A DNA stretch of 64,000 bases from Paenibacillus taiwanensis DSM 18679. Lineage in GTDB: Bacteria; Bacillota; Bacilli; Paenibacillales; Paenibacillaceae. The DNA is taken from NCBI RefSeq assembly GCF_000425125.1, contig NZ_AULE01000031.1, positions 62,001 to 126,000 on the forward strand, given 5' to 3'. Shown here in pieces: positions 53,837-62,568 of this stretch (within the stretch, counting starts at the first letter, position 1; the number at the start of each line of letters is the position of its first letter). The notes below the pieces were generated by a model, which ran no database searches, was not told where the DNA came from, and saw nothing but the letters and a program-made list of their open reading frames with translations. The position numbers and the translations under genes were made by a program.

Positions 53837-55546
53837 CTACGTGATGATTCCTTCCAAGCGCAGCAGCTGCTCCTTAATATCTAACCCACCGCCGTAACCT
53901 ACCAGCGCGCCAGACGCGCCAATTACACGGTGACAAGGGATAATAATCGACATCGGATTCCGATTATTGGCACCTCCAACCGCACGAACAGCCTGCGGAT
54001 TGCCGATCGCTTCTGCAATTGCCTTATAGCTGCACGTTGTGCCGTAAGGAATCTCCTTTAGCGCCAGCCACACACTGCGCTGAAAAGGTGTCCCTCCGCG
54101 CAGGTCAAGCTTGAGATCGAACTCACGACGTTCACCTGCAAAGTATTGCTCCAGCTGCTCTTTGGCTGCCTTCAGCCTTTCAGGGTGACGCTGTAAAGTC
54201 ACAGGACCTATCGCCTTTTCCGCCCATGCATGAATCTTCTCCGAGCGCTCCAAAATGGTGCCAAACTCAATGGCACACAATCCATCCAGCGTTCCTACCA
54301 ACGTCAAAGGTCCAATTGGTGATACCATCTCCTGCACGTATAGCGGCTCTGGTTCGCCCACTGCCTGTGCTATTGCATCCTGCACCATCTGCACGACCTC
54401 CTCAACCCGCTCACGCGGCAATGCCTTCGTGAGCGCCTCAATTGCGGCCGCCCCACCAATGCGGCCAAGAGCCCATGCGGACGTCGCCCGAATCTCGGCA
54501 CGATCGTCCGCACGCAGCAGTTCCGCCAGTGCCGGCACGGCTTGGCGGTCGCGGAAATTGCCCAGCGCCACAATTGCGTTGCGCTGGATCGGCTTTTTGC
54601 CGCGCCATGCGGCGGCGCTCATGCCGAATTCCGACTTAAATTGACGGTTAGACAACGTCAGCATCGGAACGAGCAGCGGCTTGGCCAGCTCTGGATCAGG
54701 CTGCAGCTCTGGCTGGTGTGTCCAGTTCAGTCCTCTATTTTTCGGACACACCATCTGACACGTATCACAGCCATACAAGCGGTTGCCCATTTTCACCATC
54801 ATCTCGTCGGTCAGCGTATCCTTTACCTGTGTCTGAAACGAGATACAGCGCTGCGCATTCAACTGCCCAGGCCCGACAAATGCTGACGTCGGACAAGCAT
54901 CCAAGCAGCGCGTGCACTCCCCACAATCCTCCGTCACAGGGCGATCTGGCGGAAATGGAATGTTCGTAATCATCTCTCCAAGGTAAATCCATGAACCGAG
55001 CTTAGTCGAGATAATAGAGCAGTTTTTGCCGCTAAAGCCGATGCCCGCCCGCTCCGCTACTGCCCGATCTGACAGCTCGCCGGTATCTACCATACTCATC
55101 AATTTGAGTTCCATATCGGGCACCTGCTCATGGATGTATGCCTCTAATCGTTTTAAACGTTCACGCAGCACATGATGATAATCCATGCCCCAGGCCGTTC
55201 GTGCAAACATACCACGGTATGCACCTGGCTCAGACTTCGGAATTTCTGGCAGTTTGGAAGGATACGCTATCGCAATGGAGAGAATAGACTGTGCTTCAGG
55301 CATCAGCAGACGGGGATTCGTACGCTTGTCCAAATCAGGCTCTTCAAAGCCCGATGCATACCCTTTATCGACTGACTCTTGCAGACGCTCCTTCAATTCG
55401 ATGAACGGGTCGGCTGTCGTAAAGCCGATCTGGTCGATACCAAGCTGTGGCGCTGCCTCTAAAATAAGCTCTTTCAGACGTGCCCAGCGTGTGGTCTGCT
55501 CTCGTGCCCATTTCGGCACCAGTTCGACACGATCTTGCTGCTTCAT
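53837..55546 (-). CDS. queG: fusion of epoxyqueuosine reductase (QueG), HEAT repeats and O6-methylguanine-DNA methyltransferase
   Basis: 569 residues in one uninterrupted frame. Residues ~25-300 are QueG: MVDTGELSDRAVAERAGIGFSGKN, then two [4Fe-4S] motifs CGECTRCLDACP and CDTCQMVCPKN; it reduces epoxyqueuosine in tRNA using cobalamin. Residues ~315-385 are the usual QueG HEAT-like repeats (QRNAIVALGNFRDRQAVPALAELL, RATSAWALGRIGGAAAIEAL). Residues ~400-569 are a complete Ogt/MGMT: GGTPFQRSVWLALKEIPYGTTCSY, then NPMSIIIPCHRVIGASGALVGYGGG with acceptor Cys538. AGGAGG lies nine bases before ATG. A tRNA-modification enzyme fused to an alkyl-DNA repair protein is unusual. Confidence 0.92.
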   Translation of the reverse strand: MKQQDRVELVPKWAREQTTRWARLKELILEAAPQLGIDQIGFTTADPFIELKERLQESVDKGYASGFEEPDLDKRTNPRLLMPEAQSILSIAIAYPSKLPEIPKSEPGAYRGMFARTAWGMDYHHVLRERLKRLEAYIHEQVPDMELKLMSMVDTGELSDRAVAERAGIGFSGKNCSIISTKLGSWIYLGEMITNIPFPPDRPVTEDCGECTRCLDACPTSAFVGPGQLNAQRCISFQTQVKDTLTDEMMVKMGNRLYGCDTCQMVCPKNRGLNWTHQPELQPDPELAKPLLVPMLTLSNRQFKSEFGMSAAAWRGKKPIQRNAIVALGNFRDRQAVPALAELLRADDRAEIRATSAWALGRIGGAAAIEALTKALPRERVEEVVQMVQDAIAQAVGEPEPLYVQEMVSPIGPLTLVGTLDGLCAIEFGTILERSEKIHAWAEKAIGPVTLQRHPERLKAAKEQLEQYFAGERREFDLKLDLRGGTPFQRSVWLALKEIPYGTTCSYKAIAEAIGNPQAVRAVGGANNRNPMSIIIPCHRVIGASGALVGYGGGLDIKEQLLRLEGIIT

Positions 55547-55654
55547 TCCCGCTCACCTCCTCCCTTTGCCTGACACATACAAATTAGCGTCCACTTCCAT
55601 TTACATTTGAGTCCATTTGTCGTTTGTATCAGGAGACACCCTAATCAACCGATC

Positions 55655-56095
55655 TTATTTCTTCATGCTTTTAATCGCTTCACGCGCCAAAAAATCACAA
55701 TGATTGTTAAATTCATTGTCGCTGTGACCTTTAACCTTTACGTATTCAACCGGATGCTTCTGCATTAGCTGCCACAATTGTTGCCATAGGTCCTTGTTTT
55801 CTACTTCCTGCCCTTTGCTGTTGCGCCAGCCATTTTTCACCCAATTGTAGATCCATCTTTGTTGAAAACAGTTCACCACATACGCCGAATCGCTATATAG
55901 CTGGACTCTGCAAGCCTCATGCAGCGCCATAAGCGCCTCAATGACCGCCTTGATCTCCATACGATTGTTGGTCGTATACGTTTCCGCTCCCGACATATCC
56001 CTGCGATACTCCCCATAAAGAAGAACAGCGCCCCATCCTCCGGGACCAGGATTCCCAGAACAGGCGCCATCTGTATAAATTGTAACTTTCTTCAC
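55655..56095 (-). CDS. rnhA: ribonuclease HI
   Basis: 146 residues that cleave the RNA strand of RNA-DNA hybrids. Catalytic set: Asp8 in TIYTDGACSGNPGPGGWG, Glu in NNRMEIKAV, Asp in LYSDSAYVVNC, and the C-terminal VKVKGHSDNEFNNHCD (His, Asp). GTG at 56095 is chosen because GGGGG lies seven bases upstream and it gives the standard RNase HI length; a frame starting at ATG 56182 would add 29 residues without family likeness. Confidence 0.93.
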   Translation of the reverse strand: MKKVTIYTDGACSGNPGPGGWGAVLLYGEYRRDMSGAETYTTNNRMEIKAVIEALMALHEACRVQLYSDSAYVVNCFQQRWIYNWVKNGWRNSKGQEVENKDLWQQLWQLMQKHPVEYVKVKGHSDNEFNNHCDFLAREAIKSMKK

Positions 56096-56213
56096 CTGTA
56101 TACCCCCAGCACCGAAATCAACCTGCTTTGTAACGACGGATATCTCAGCTTCTCTTAGCGTCAGTTCGGTTAACTCCCACATTAACCTAAGCTAATGTGG
56201 TGACACCCCCTAC

Positions 56214-56789
56214 CTAATCCAACTCCTGCTCCGACAACTCCGCCGCCGACATCCAAAGCCTCCATTGTTCAAAATACCAACAGACCGCCTCATCCTGAAA
56301 CGGCGCACGACCTGCGCGTATTCGCTCCATTACAGCTTCAAGACCAATCGATACTTTACGTTCCACGAGTTCCGAATAACGATATACTAAGCGATTATGG
56401 TCATATTCATCCCGATCCACCACCGCTACATGACCATTGGCATGTCGTATAACATCCAGATCATAATCAATGTAGGTGTACACACCTGCACATTCATAAT
56501 AAGGAGACGCCACATTACAATAATAACGAACGCCGTGCTCTTCTATTAGCGCAACTACATTAAACCATTGCTGAGGAATAAAAAAGGTAACAGCTGGCAC
56601 TTTACTTAGCCACTGCTTCCCATCCGCTTCCTGAATCGGCGTCTGGCTATTAATGAGAATACGCATGTCCTCGCCTGTATGAAGCGGATGACGCTTCGAC
56701 TGCGGTACGATCCAATTCTTCAGCCACATGCGGTGAAGATGACCATCATGCTTAAAACTTTTTACGAGCACTTGTTCATAACGCTCCAT
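56214..56789 (-). CDS. DUF402 family protein (nucleoside tri/diphosphatase type)
   Basis: 191 residues. The DUF402 core is visible: WFNVVALIEEHGVRYYCNVASPYYECAGVYTYIDYDLDVIRHANGHVAVVDRDEYDHNR, with the metal-binding Asp/Glu cluster (YIDYDLD, DRDEYD). B. subtilis YgaC and S. aureus Ntdp of this family hydrolyse nucleoside tri- and diphosphates. AGGAAAG precedes ATG. It follows the GNAT gene, on the same strand, after a terminator. Confidence 0.85.
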   Translation of the reverse strand: MERYEQVLVKSFKHDGHLHRMWLKNWIVPQSKRHPLHTGEDMRILINSQTPIQEADGKQWLSKVPAVTFFIPQQWFNVVALIEEHGVRYYCNVASPYYECAGVYTYIDYDLDVIRHANGHVAVVDRDEYDHNRLVYRYSELVERKVSIGLEAVMERIRAGRAPFQDEAVCWYFEQWRLWMSAAELSEQELD

Positions 56790-56842
56790 ACGCTTTCCTC
56801 ATTTATAAATGACGTAATTTTAACAAATTATTTATAGTAATA

Positions 56843-56887
56843 GAAAAGCATATCTTTCCCCCGATTGCAACGGTTGAAAAGATATGC
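56843..56887 (-). terminator. terminator of the GNAT gene at 56940-57374
   Basis: 10-bp stem GCATATCTTT/AAAGATATGC (56848-56857, 56878-56887) with a 20-base loop, followed by TTTTCTATT on the minus strand. Confidence 0.8.
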
Positions 56888-56939
56888 CTTCCCATACAAT
56901 GATATCCTGATTAGAGTGTTTGTAATCACTCTTGTTGCA

Positions 56940-57374
56940 TTAGCCCGTAACGATACGAAGCTTCTGTAGCGAACGCATGACGTATTGCGCTCCATAACCC
57001 AATTGCTCGAAGAATGGCAGTACAACTTCTGTATGCTCATCAACAGCAATCATAATGTTCTTGACCTTACGCTGCTGGAACTTCTGCTCCAACTTGGCGA
57101 CAAGTGCACGACCTACACCTTGACTGCGGTACTCCGGATGCACGGCTAATCGATAGTAATAACCATTGTCACGGTCTACTGTGCCGATAGCAATTCCGAC
57201 GATACTAGTTTCACCGTCTTGCTCCATTTCTGCCACAACAACCAATTCGCCATCCAACGACAACTGTCTGGCGAAAGCTTCTAACGTCTTCTCACAACAC
57301 TCTTCTGATAATGACGCTTGCAACAACTCTGTAGCCGGCATATAATCCGACAATCGAAAGGAACGAACATTCAT
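56940..57374 (-). CDS. GNAT-family N-acetyltransferase
   Basis: 144 residues. Acetyl-CoA motif A: NGYYYRLAVHPEYRSQGVGRALVAKLEQKF (RSQGVG), then IMIAVDEHTEVVLPFFEQLGYGAQYVMRSLQKL. Substrate unknown; the layout fits Rim-like or small-molecule acetyltransferases. ATG at 57374 is supported by GAGG upstream; a frame start at 57392 has no ribosome site. Confidence 0.85.
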   Translation of the reverse strand: MNVRSFRLSDYMPATELLQASLSEECCEKTLEAFARQLSLDGELVVVAEMEQDGETSIVGIAIGTVDRDNGYYYRLAVHPEYRSQGVGRALVAKLEQKFQQRKVKNIMIAVDEHTEVVLPFFEQLGYGAQYVMRSLQKLRIVTG

Positions 57375-57883
57375 GTTTAGCTTCTCCCTCATCCTGAGCT
57401 ATAGTGGTTCGACTATTTATCTCTACGTCCGTCTGCTACTTTATATCTAACTTATATCTATTATACAGTTTACAATTACGACAAAAAAGACGAAATTCCT
57501 TCTTTCTTAACCATTTTCCATAAAAAATCATGGTAATTCTCTTATTTGCTTCTGTAAGCGCTTAATAGTAAGCGTTTACATATCTTCATTACCCCAGTTC
57601 CATAATATATTGGTAAAACTAGCATGATATTGACACTTCCTTAATAAAAGTCGTCCACTTCAGCTGCTGTCGAAATATGGGCATTCGTATAAGTTATGCG
57701 AAATAGCGTGAAATTAAAGTGCTCCCCGTTTGAAATTCGCTGTTTTCGGGTAATGTGGTAAGGTTGGGACATCAACACATTTGACTTCGAGCTACTTTCT
57801 AAACATTTTTGTTGATTTATTCCCTTGAATCATGTTTAATGAAGTGTATAGACTACTACATATCTTTTAGGAGGTATTTTCAA
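57375..57883. other. divergent intergenic region between GNAT and sodA
   Basis: About 510 bp. It holds two abutting cre-like sites (57553-57580) and presumably the promoters of both genes. No hairpin, Fur or PerR box was convincing. AGGAGG lies nine bases before sodA. Confidence 0.4.
57553..57580 (+). promoter_or_regulatory. two directly adjoining cre (CcpA) sites
   Basis: TGTAAGCGCTTAAT (57553-57566; 12 of 14 matches) runs straight into AGTAAGCGTTTACA (57567-57580; 13 of 14 matches) to the cre consensus TGWAANCGNTNWCA. They lie 304 bp before sodA and 179 bp before the divergent GNAT gene. Confidence 0.55.
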
Positions 57884-58501
57884 ATGGCACACCAATTACC
57901 TGCACTTCCTTATGCTAATAATGCATTGGAGCCGCACATTGACGAAACAACTATGATGATTCACCACGATCGTCACCACAATACTTATGTAACTAACTTA
58001 AACGCGGCGCTTGAATCCGCTCCAGAACTGCAATCCAAGTCGATTGAAGACTTGATCGCTGATCTTGACAGCGTACCTGAGAACATCCGTACAGCTGTCC
58101 GCAACAATGGCGGCGGTCATGCGAACCACTCCCTCTTCTGGGAAGTGATCGGGCCTAACGGTGGCGGCCAACCTTCCGGCGCATTAGCAGAAGCAATCAA
58201 TGCTGAACTTGGCGGCTTCGACAAGTTCAAAGAGGACTTTGCGAAAGCAGCTACAACTCGCTTTGGCTCCGGCTGGGCTTTCTTGGCAGTAGATAACAAC
58301 GGCAAATTGTCCGTTTACAGCCTACCTAACCAAGACTCCCCAATTATGGAAGGCAAGACACCGATTCTTGGCCTTGATGTGTGGGAGCATGCCTACTACC
58401 TGAACTATCAAAATAAACGTCCTGACTATATCGCTGCATTCTTTAACGTCATCAACTGGACTGAAGTTGAGAAACGTTACGCAGCAGCTTTGAACAACTA
58501 A
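57884..58501 (+). CDS. sodA: superoxide dismutase (Mn/Fe), SodA
   Basis: 205 residues converting superoxide to peroxide and oxygen. Ligands: His in [13 protein letters not shown], His in [13 protein letters not shown], Asp and His in [33 protein letters not shown]-type loop and FGSGWAFL follow Mn-SODs of Bacillales. ATG at 57884 has GGAGG nine bases upstream; the longer frame to 57809 has none. A second SOD domain is encoded 8 kb upstream. Confidence 0.96.
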   Translation: MAHQLPALPYANNALEPHIDETTMMIHHDRHHNTYVTNLNAALESAPELQSKSIEDLIADLDSVPENIRTAVRNNGGGHANHSLFWEVIGPNGGGQPSGALAEAINAELGGFDKFKEDFAKAATTRFGSGWAFLAVDNNGKLSVYSLPNQDSPIMEGKTPILGLDVWEHAYYLNYQNKRPDYIAAFFNVINWTEVEKRYAAALNN

Positions 58502-58516
58502 TTAGGACAACATACA

Positions 58517-58570
58517 CAGAGGCCCTTGCTTCAGCAGGTATACTGCTAAGACAAGGGCCTCTGTTCTTTT
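58517..58570. terminator. terminator of sodA (and facing MFS gene)
   Basis: 12-bp stem CAGAGGCCCTTG/CAAGGGCCTCTG (58517-58528, 58552-58563) enclosing a smaller AGCAG/CTGCT hairpin, followed by TTCTTTT. Confidence 0.85.
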
Positions 58571-58584
58571 ACTTTTTACTGCTG

Positions 58585-59808
58585 TTAAACTTTCGCACCC
58601 GCTTGAGGTGAACGGATCGCCGTAAATGTCGCTGGCTTTGTTCTGATCAAGACGAACCCGCTAAACACACCTGCTAGTATCATAATACCTATAACTACTA
58701 GTGCGGTCGTCACAGACATTAAGTCTGTAAGCACACCTCCCGCTATGGGTCCAAGCATCATACCCACAGCATGAATCATATTAAATAACGCATACGCAAC
58801 TCCGTAGTCCCCATCTGTGTCTCGATCCACGATTGCGCCTAATGTTGGCAAAGTCGGTGAAAGAGTGAAACCAACCGCCGCACCAATCAAGCATCCTACT
58901 ACAAATACGAGCACGATGTGATCTACTACCGCAATTAGCGGCAACGTAACGGCAATTCCAGTCAGGCCGATTAGCATTAACTTAAACGGATTACCACGCG
59001 AAGCTAACGTTCCCCCTATTGGAGCGATACAACCATAGCTTAACGTCATTGCACCAAAGAGTAACCCTAACATCAGCGGCGACATTTGGAACCGCTCCGT
59101 CATAAAGTTGGGCAGCAGTGGCTCTAATAATGTTAAAGTAGTCTCTGCCAACAAAATAACAACGGCTATAAAAAGCACCGTGCGATGACGAAGCAGCGAA
59201 AATGTGCCTCCGCTAGCCTGCCGCTCCCTCCGCTCAGGCTCACGCAAAAAGAGCAGCGCCAGTACAAATATAACGGCGGTTATAGCCGCCGCAAACCAAA
59301 ACGGCGTATGATGATCCCCTACCTCAAACAGCCAACCACCAATCGGAGCACCAAGCAATGAGCCAGATGAGATTCCTGTCATCGCAATTCCCATAACTGT
59401 GCCCCGCATCGCTCCTGAGAACAAATCTGCCAGCAGCGCCAATGCGGCAGTCCAGGACGCTGCTGCTGCCAATCCTTGAATAAATCGTGCTAAAATAAGT
59501 GTCCCTGTCGTCTGTGAAAATACGAACAACATCGTAGCTCCAATCATACAGACAAGCCCGAGCATAATCGTTTTACGTCTGCCAAATCGATCTGTAATGC
59601 GGCCAAACATCGGTGTCATTAGAAACAGCGCAGCCGCATAACTCCCAAATAGCAGTCCTAATGTCGTCGAAGACATCTGATACGCTTCCGTAAAATACGG
59701 CACGACAGGAATAAAGATACTGTATAATAACATGTCGATAAATAAAATACTGATCACTAAACCTAAACCAATCCATTGTGTACGTGTAAATTTTTGAAAC
59801 AATGACAT
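58585..59808 (-). CDS. MFS drug:H+ antiporter (DHA1 type)
   Basis: 407 residues, about 12 membrane segments. Motif A between helices 2 and 3 is GRITDRFGRRKTIMLG, and motif C-like GISSGSLLGAPIGGWLF is in helix 5, indicating drug/H+ antiport. The closest known style is Bacillus multidrug exporters of the Bmr/YfmO group. It follows the tetR gene on the same strand; an operator identical in design to that of tetR sits directly before its ribosome site, so it is under the repressor's control. Confidence 0.9.
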   Translation of the reverse strand: MSLFQKFTRTQWIGLGLVISILFIDMLLYSIFIPVVPYFTEAYQMSSTTLGLLFGSYAAALFLMTPMFGRITDRFGRRKTIMLGLVCMIGATMLFVFSQTTGTLILARFIQGLAAAASWTAALALLADLFSGAMRGTVMGIAMTGISSGSLLGAPIGGWLFEVGDHHTPFWFAAAITAVIFVLALLFLREPERRERQASGGTFSLLRHRTVLFIAVVILLAETTLTLLEPLLPNFMTERFQMSPLMLGLLFGAMTLSYGCIAPIGGTLASRGNPFKLMLIGLTGIAVTLPLIAVVDHIVLVFVVGCLIGAAVGFTLSPTLPTLGAIVDRDTDGDYGVAYALFNMIHAVGMMLGPIAGGVLTDLMSVTTALVVIGIMILAGVFSGFVLIRTKPATFTAIRSPQAGAKV

Positions 59809-59819
59809 ACTTCCACTCC

Positions 59820-59847
59820 TAAAACTATTTTGTTTTTATTAGTTTTA
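59820..59847. promoter_or_regulatory. TetR operator before the MFS gene
   Basis: TAAAACTA-N12-TAGTTTTA, a perfect 8-bp dyad, immediately upstream of the MFS ribosome site. The same arms with the same 12-base spacing occur before tetR (60534-60561). Confidence 0.7.
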
Positions 59848-59941
59848 TTATATGATAATGCCAAGCTAAAAGCCTGGCATTCCAACTTTTACGATTCTAT
59901 TCCTTTGTGTCTTACCTTGATACATACCCAGAACTTCTTCA

Positions 59942-60502
59942 TCAGCAATCTCGCGGTACCAGTCCGAACAAAATCACATCTGCAATCGAATTCATCGCTT
60001 CTGGCAATGAAATATTTTGTTTAGCAAAAAATCGTTGATCCAATGTAGAATTAACAGCATCTGTTATTAACTTTATTAAAAAAGAAACATTCTGCTTACG
60101 AATAACACCCTGCTCCATACCTTCTTCAATTAACTCACGCAGCATCGCCCAATCGTCCTTGAGCATACGATCGATCTTTTCCCACTGCGCGGGAAATAAG
60201 CGTTTCATTTGATCCAATATTCGATTGTCCACTAGCTCAAAATTACTCGGCAGCACTGTCATCACCGCTCTAATTTTATCTAGCACAGTTAACGAACTGT
60301 CCTGCACAATTTCTTTTGCTCTTACCTCAGACTCGTGAAGTGCCTGCTCTACGATTGCATCCAGCACTTCGGCCTTGGATGGAAAGTGCTCATATAAAGT
60401 TCGCTTGCTAATCCCTAGTCGATGTGCCAGATCATCCATTGTAAACTTCATGCCTTTATCCAATATCTCATCCACAAATGCCTTCATTATTCGTTCACGC
60501 AT
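59942..60502 (-). CDS. TetR/AcrR-family transcriptional repressor
   Basis: 186 residues. The N-terminal helix-turn-helix reads FTMDDLAHRLGISKRTLYEHFPSKAEVLDAIV (about 20-51), and the C-terminal ligand domain is variable. ATG at 60502 has GGAAG eight bases upstream, with AGGAGG further away; the GTG 15 bases earlier is too close to it. The gene lies upstream of the MFS exporter it presumably represses, and palindromic operators of identical design sit before both genes, indicating autoregulation. Confidence 0.9.
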   Translation of the reverse strand: MRERIMKAFVDEILDKGMKFTMDDLAHRLGISKRTLYEHFPSKAEVLDAIVEQALHESEVRAKEIVQDSSLTVLDKIRAVMTVLPSNFELVDNRILDQMKRLFPAQWEKIDRMLKDDWAMLRELIEEGMEQGVIRKQNVSFLIKLITDAVNSTLDQRFFAKQNISLPEAMNSIADVILFGLVPRDC

Positions 60503-60533
60503 TGATGTCTCTTCCACCTCCTAATACAACACA

Positions 60534-60561
60534 TAAAACTCTTAAAACATTTATAGTTTTA
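60534..60561. promoter_or_regulatory. TetR operator before tetR
   Basis: TAAAACTC-N12-TAGTTTTA, 32 bp upstream of the tetR start; seven of eight arm positions pair. It matches the MFS operator in arms and spacing. Confidence 0.65.
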
Positions 60562-60780
60562 TAAGTAACAATTCAATGAGGCTATTATAGCTTAATTGGG
60601 TCATACCATGCAACCTCTGCTTAACCATAGCTGAGCCAACACCTCAACAGTATCGGCTCAACTTAGTCGATTACGTCCTTCCATCCATATATACCAAGTA
60701 TACAGCGGAGTCATCATCAAGATGCTAATATCAAAAACGCTCTGCTCTTTATCAAATTGTTCGCTTCTCATGAAACGCCG

Positions 60781-62337
60781 TTATTCGTATACGTGGGCCA
60801 AGGTCGCAATTGGCTTGCAGCCTACAATCAATTTTTGTCCATTACTGTACCCTTCTTCACGTCCTGACAATTCTTGAACCAGAATATTTCGCCAGTAAGC
60901 TACACGTTCTGTCATATTCACATCATGAACCGCATTGTGAAGTTCAAGCGGATCGTGAATCAGGTCAAAATATTGCTCTACGCCTGTTTGGGAAAACCAA
61001 ATATATTTCTCTTTCCCGTTGGTCAGCCATTGATTCGACGCATCTCCTTGTGCTTGCTCACCGTGCAAATAGGAACGCCAAGTTGATGCCTCTATCCTTT
61101 GTGTTTGTCCTGACAATTCCGACCGCTCATTAACGGCAATTCCTTCATTTAAAGCATCCGTCTTCTCAGTAGGCTGTACAAGCTTCCATATACTTTGCCC
61201 ATCGACACTCGATGGAATCGGTACGCCTGCTGCCTCCAATAACGACGGCATAATGTCCCGCATCTCAATCACATCGCTAACAACCGCACCTTGCTTCAAG
61301 CCTAGACGCCCGCTCGGGTCGTTTACGATAAATGGCACCCGAGCACTTCCTTCATAAGGCATCGATTTGCGGAACAAATGGTGATCGCCAAGCATCTCCC
61401 CATGATCAGAAGTAAACATAATTATCGTATTGTTTAATTCTCCATACTCATTCAGTACTTGTAAAAATCGTCCAATCTGATGGTCAATGTGCGTAATCAG
61501 TGCATAATAGGCAGCCATTGCTTGTTTTAGACGACGCTGCGGCACTTTACCACGGAATGTAACTGGATTCAATCCTTCCTGCATGGCATCGTCCCAATCC
61601 GCCCAATCGCCAACTGCTGGTGCCTCAAATTCAACATCTGAGTATAAATCCAAATATGCTTGCGGCGGATCGAATGGCGGATGCGGCCTCACAAACGACA
61701 TCCACAAAAAAAATGGCTTATCAGGGTCTCGACGACGTAAGAAGTCTATCGATTGAGTGACGGTCCAATTGGTCGGATGCAGCATTTCAGGAAGGTGCCA
61801 TGGTCTTGCTACTGTGGAGGCGTTGCAATCCAATCCCAAGTCCGTCAGATCTGCTCCTGGTACACGCTCACGCAGCCAATTCAGGTAGTCATCCACCTGA
61901 TCATAATGATCCTTTGCTGCCACATGAGAGCGATTGCGGTTATGATGCAAATAACCGTCATGCAGCATTACGTTGTGAAAACCTAATAAGCGGCGTGCAG
62001 GATAAACGTGCATCTTGCCAACACACTGTGTATGATAGCCTGCCTTAGCCAATTCACCAGGAAGTGTCGTGTCATAATTCCACGGGACACCATCCTGATA
62101 ACCTACACGACCATGCTTGCGCTGACTTTGGCCTGTAAATATGGCCGCGCGTGCAGGCACACAAGTTGGTGTAGCCGAATATGCACGATCAAATCGGACA
62201 CCTGTACGTGCCAGCTCATCCAGATTCGGCGTTTCTACGACCGAATGGCGAGCTATACTAAGACAGTCAAAGCGCATTTGGTCAACCGTGATCAGCAGCA
62301 CATTGGGGCGCTGTGAGCTGTCGCTTGAAGTTGTCAT
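60781..62337 (-). CDS. sulfatase (formylglycine-dependent type)
   Basis: 518 residues, no signal peptide. The sulfatase signature C-x-P-x-R is Cys59-Val-Pro-Ala-Arg63, the Cys being the residue turned into formylglycine. Metal ligands include Asp19-Gln20 in ITVDQMRFD and the Asp-His pair of TSDHGEMLGDHHLF. The KPFFLWMSFVRPHPPFDPPQAYLDLY segment is typical of the family; IS and choline-sulfatase-like members look similar. Substrate could be a sulfated sugar, an aryl sulfate or choline sulfate. No sulfatase-maturating enzyme (anSME/FGE) lies in the window. Confidence 0.9.
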   Translation of the reverse strand: MTTSSDSSQRPNVLLITVDQMRFDCLSIARHSVVETPNLDELARTGVRFDRAYSATPTCVPARAAIFTGQSQRKHGRVGYQDGVPWNYDTTLPGELAKAGYHTQCVGKMHVYPARRLLGFHNVMLHDGYLHHNRNRSHVAAKDHYDQVDDYLNWLRERVPGADLTDLGLDCNASTVARPWHLPEMLHPTNWTVTQSIDFLRRRDPDKPFFLWMSFVRPHPPFDPPQAYLDLYSDVEFEAPAVGDWADWDDAMQEGLNPVTFRGKVPQRRLKQAMAAYYALITHIDHQIGRFLQVLNEYGELNNTIIMFTSDHGEMLGDHHLFRKSMPYEGSARVPFIVNDPSGRLGLKQGAVVSDVIEMRDIMPSLLEAAGVPIPSSVDGQSIWKLVQPTEKTDALNEGIAVNERSELSGQTQRIEASTWRSYLHGEQAQGDASNQWLTNGKEKYIWFSQTGVEQYFDLIHDPLELHNAVHDVNMTERVAYWRNILVQELSGREEGYSNGQKLIVGCKPIATLAHVYE

Positions 62338-62488
62338 CTCTTATCCCCCTGTCCTCATTACACTACTATTATCTTTATTTAACACCCAATTTGAAATTAA
62401 GTAAACTTATTAAGCTCTATTTTGACACCAAATTAGATTTATCCACAATAAAACAACCTATTTCACAAATAGTTTATATCATTATGAA

Positions 62489-62509
62489 ATTAAGTGAGGT
62501 ATACTTAAT
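62489..62509. promoter_or_regulatory. palindrome upstream of the chromate transporter pair
   Basis: ATTAAGT-GAGGTAT-ACTTAAT, a perfect 7-bp dyad, overlapping a TATACT that could be the -10. A related sequence beginning with the same ten bases (GAAATTAAGT) and only loosely palindromic lies at 62394-62414, nearer the divergent sulfatase gene. Either could be an operator; neither matches a motif I know. Confidence 0.35.
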
Positions 62510-62568
62510 GTACAACTTTAACTTTGATTTAGCTCTCGTCACTATTTAACAGGAAAGAAGGGTACGCT

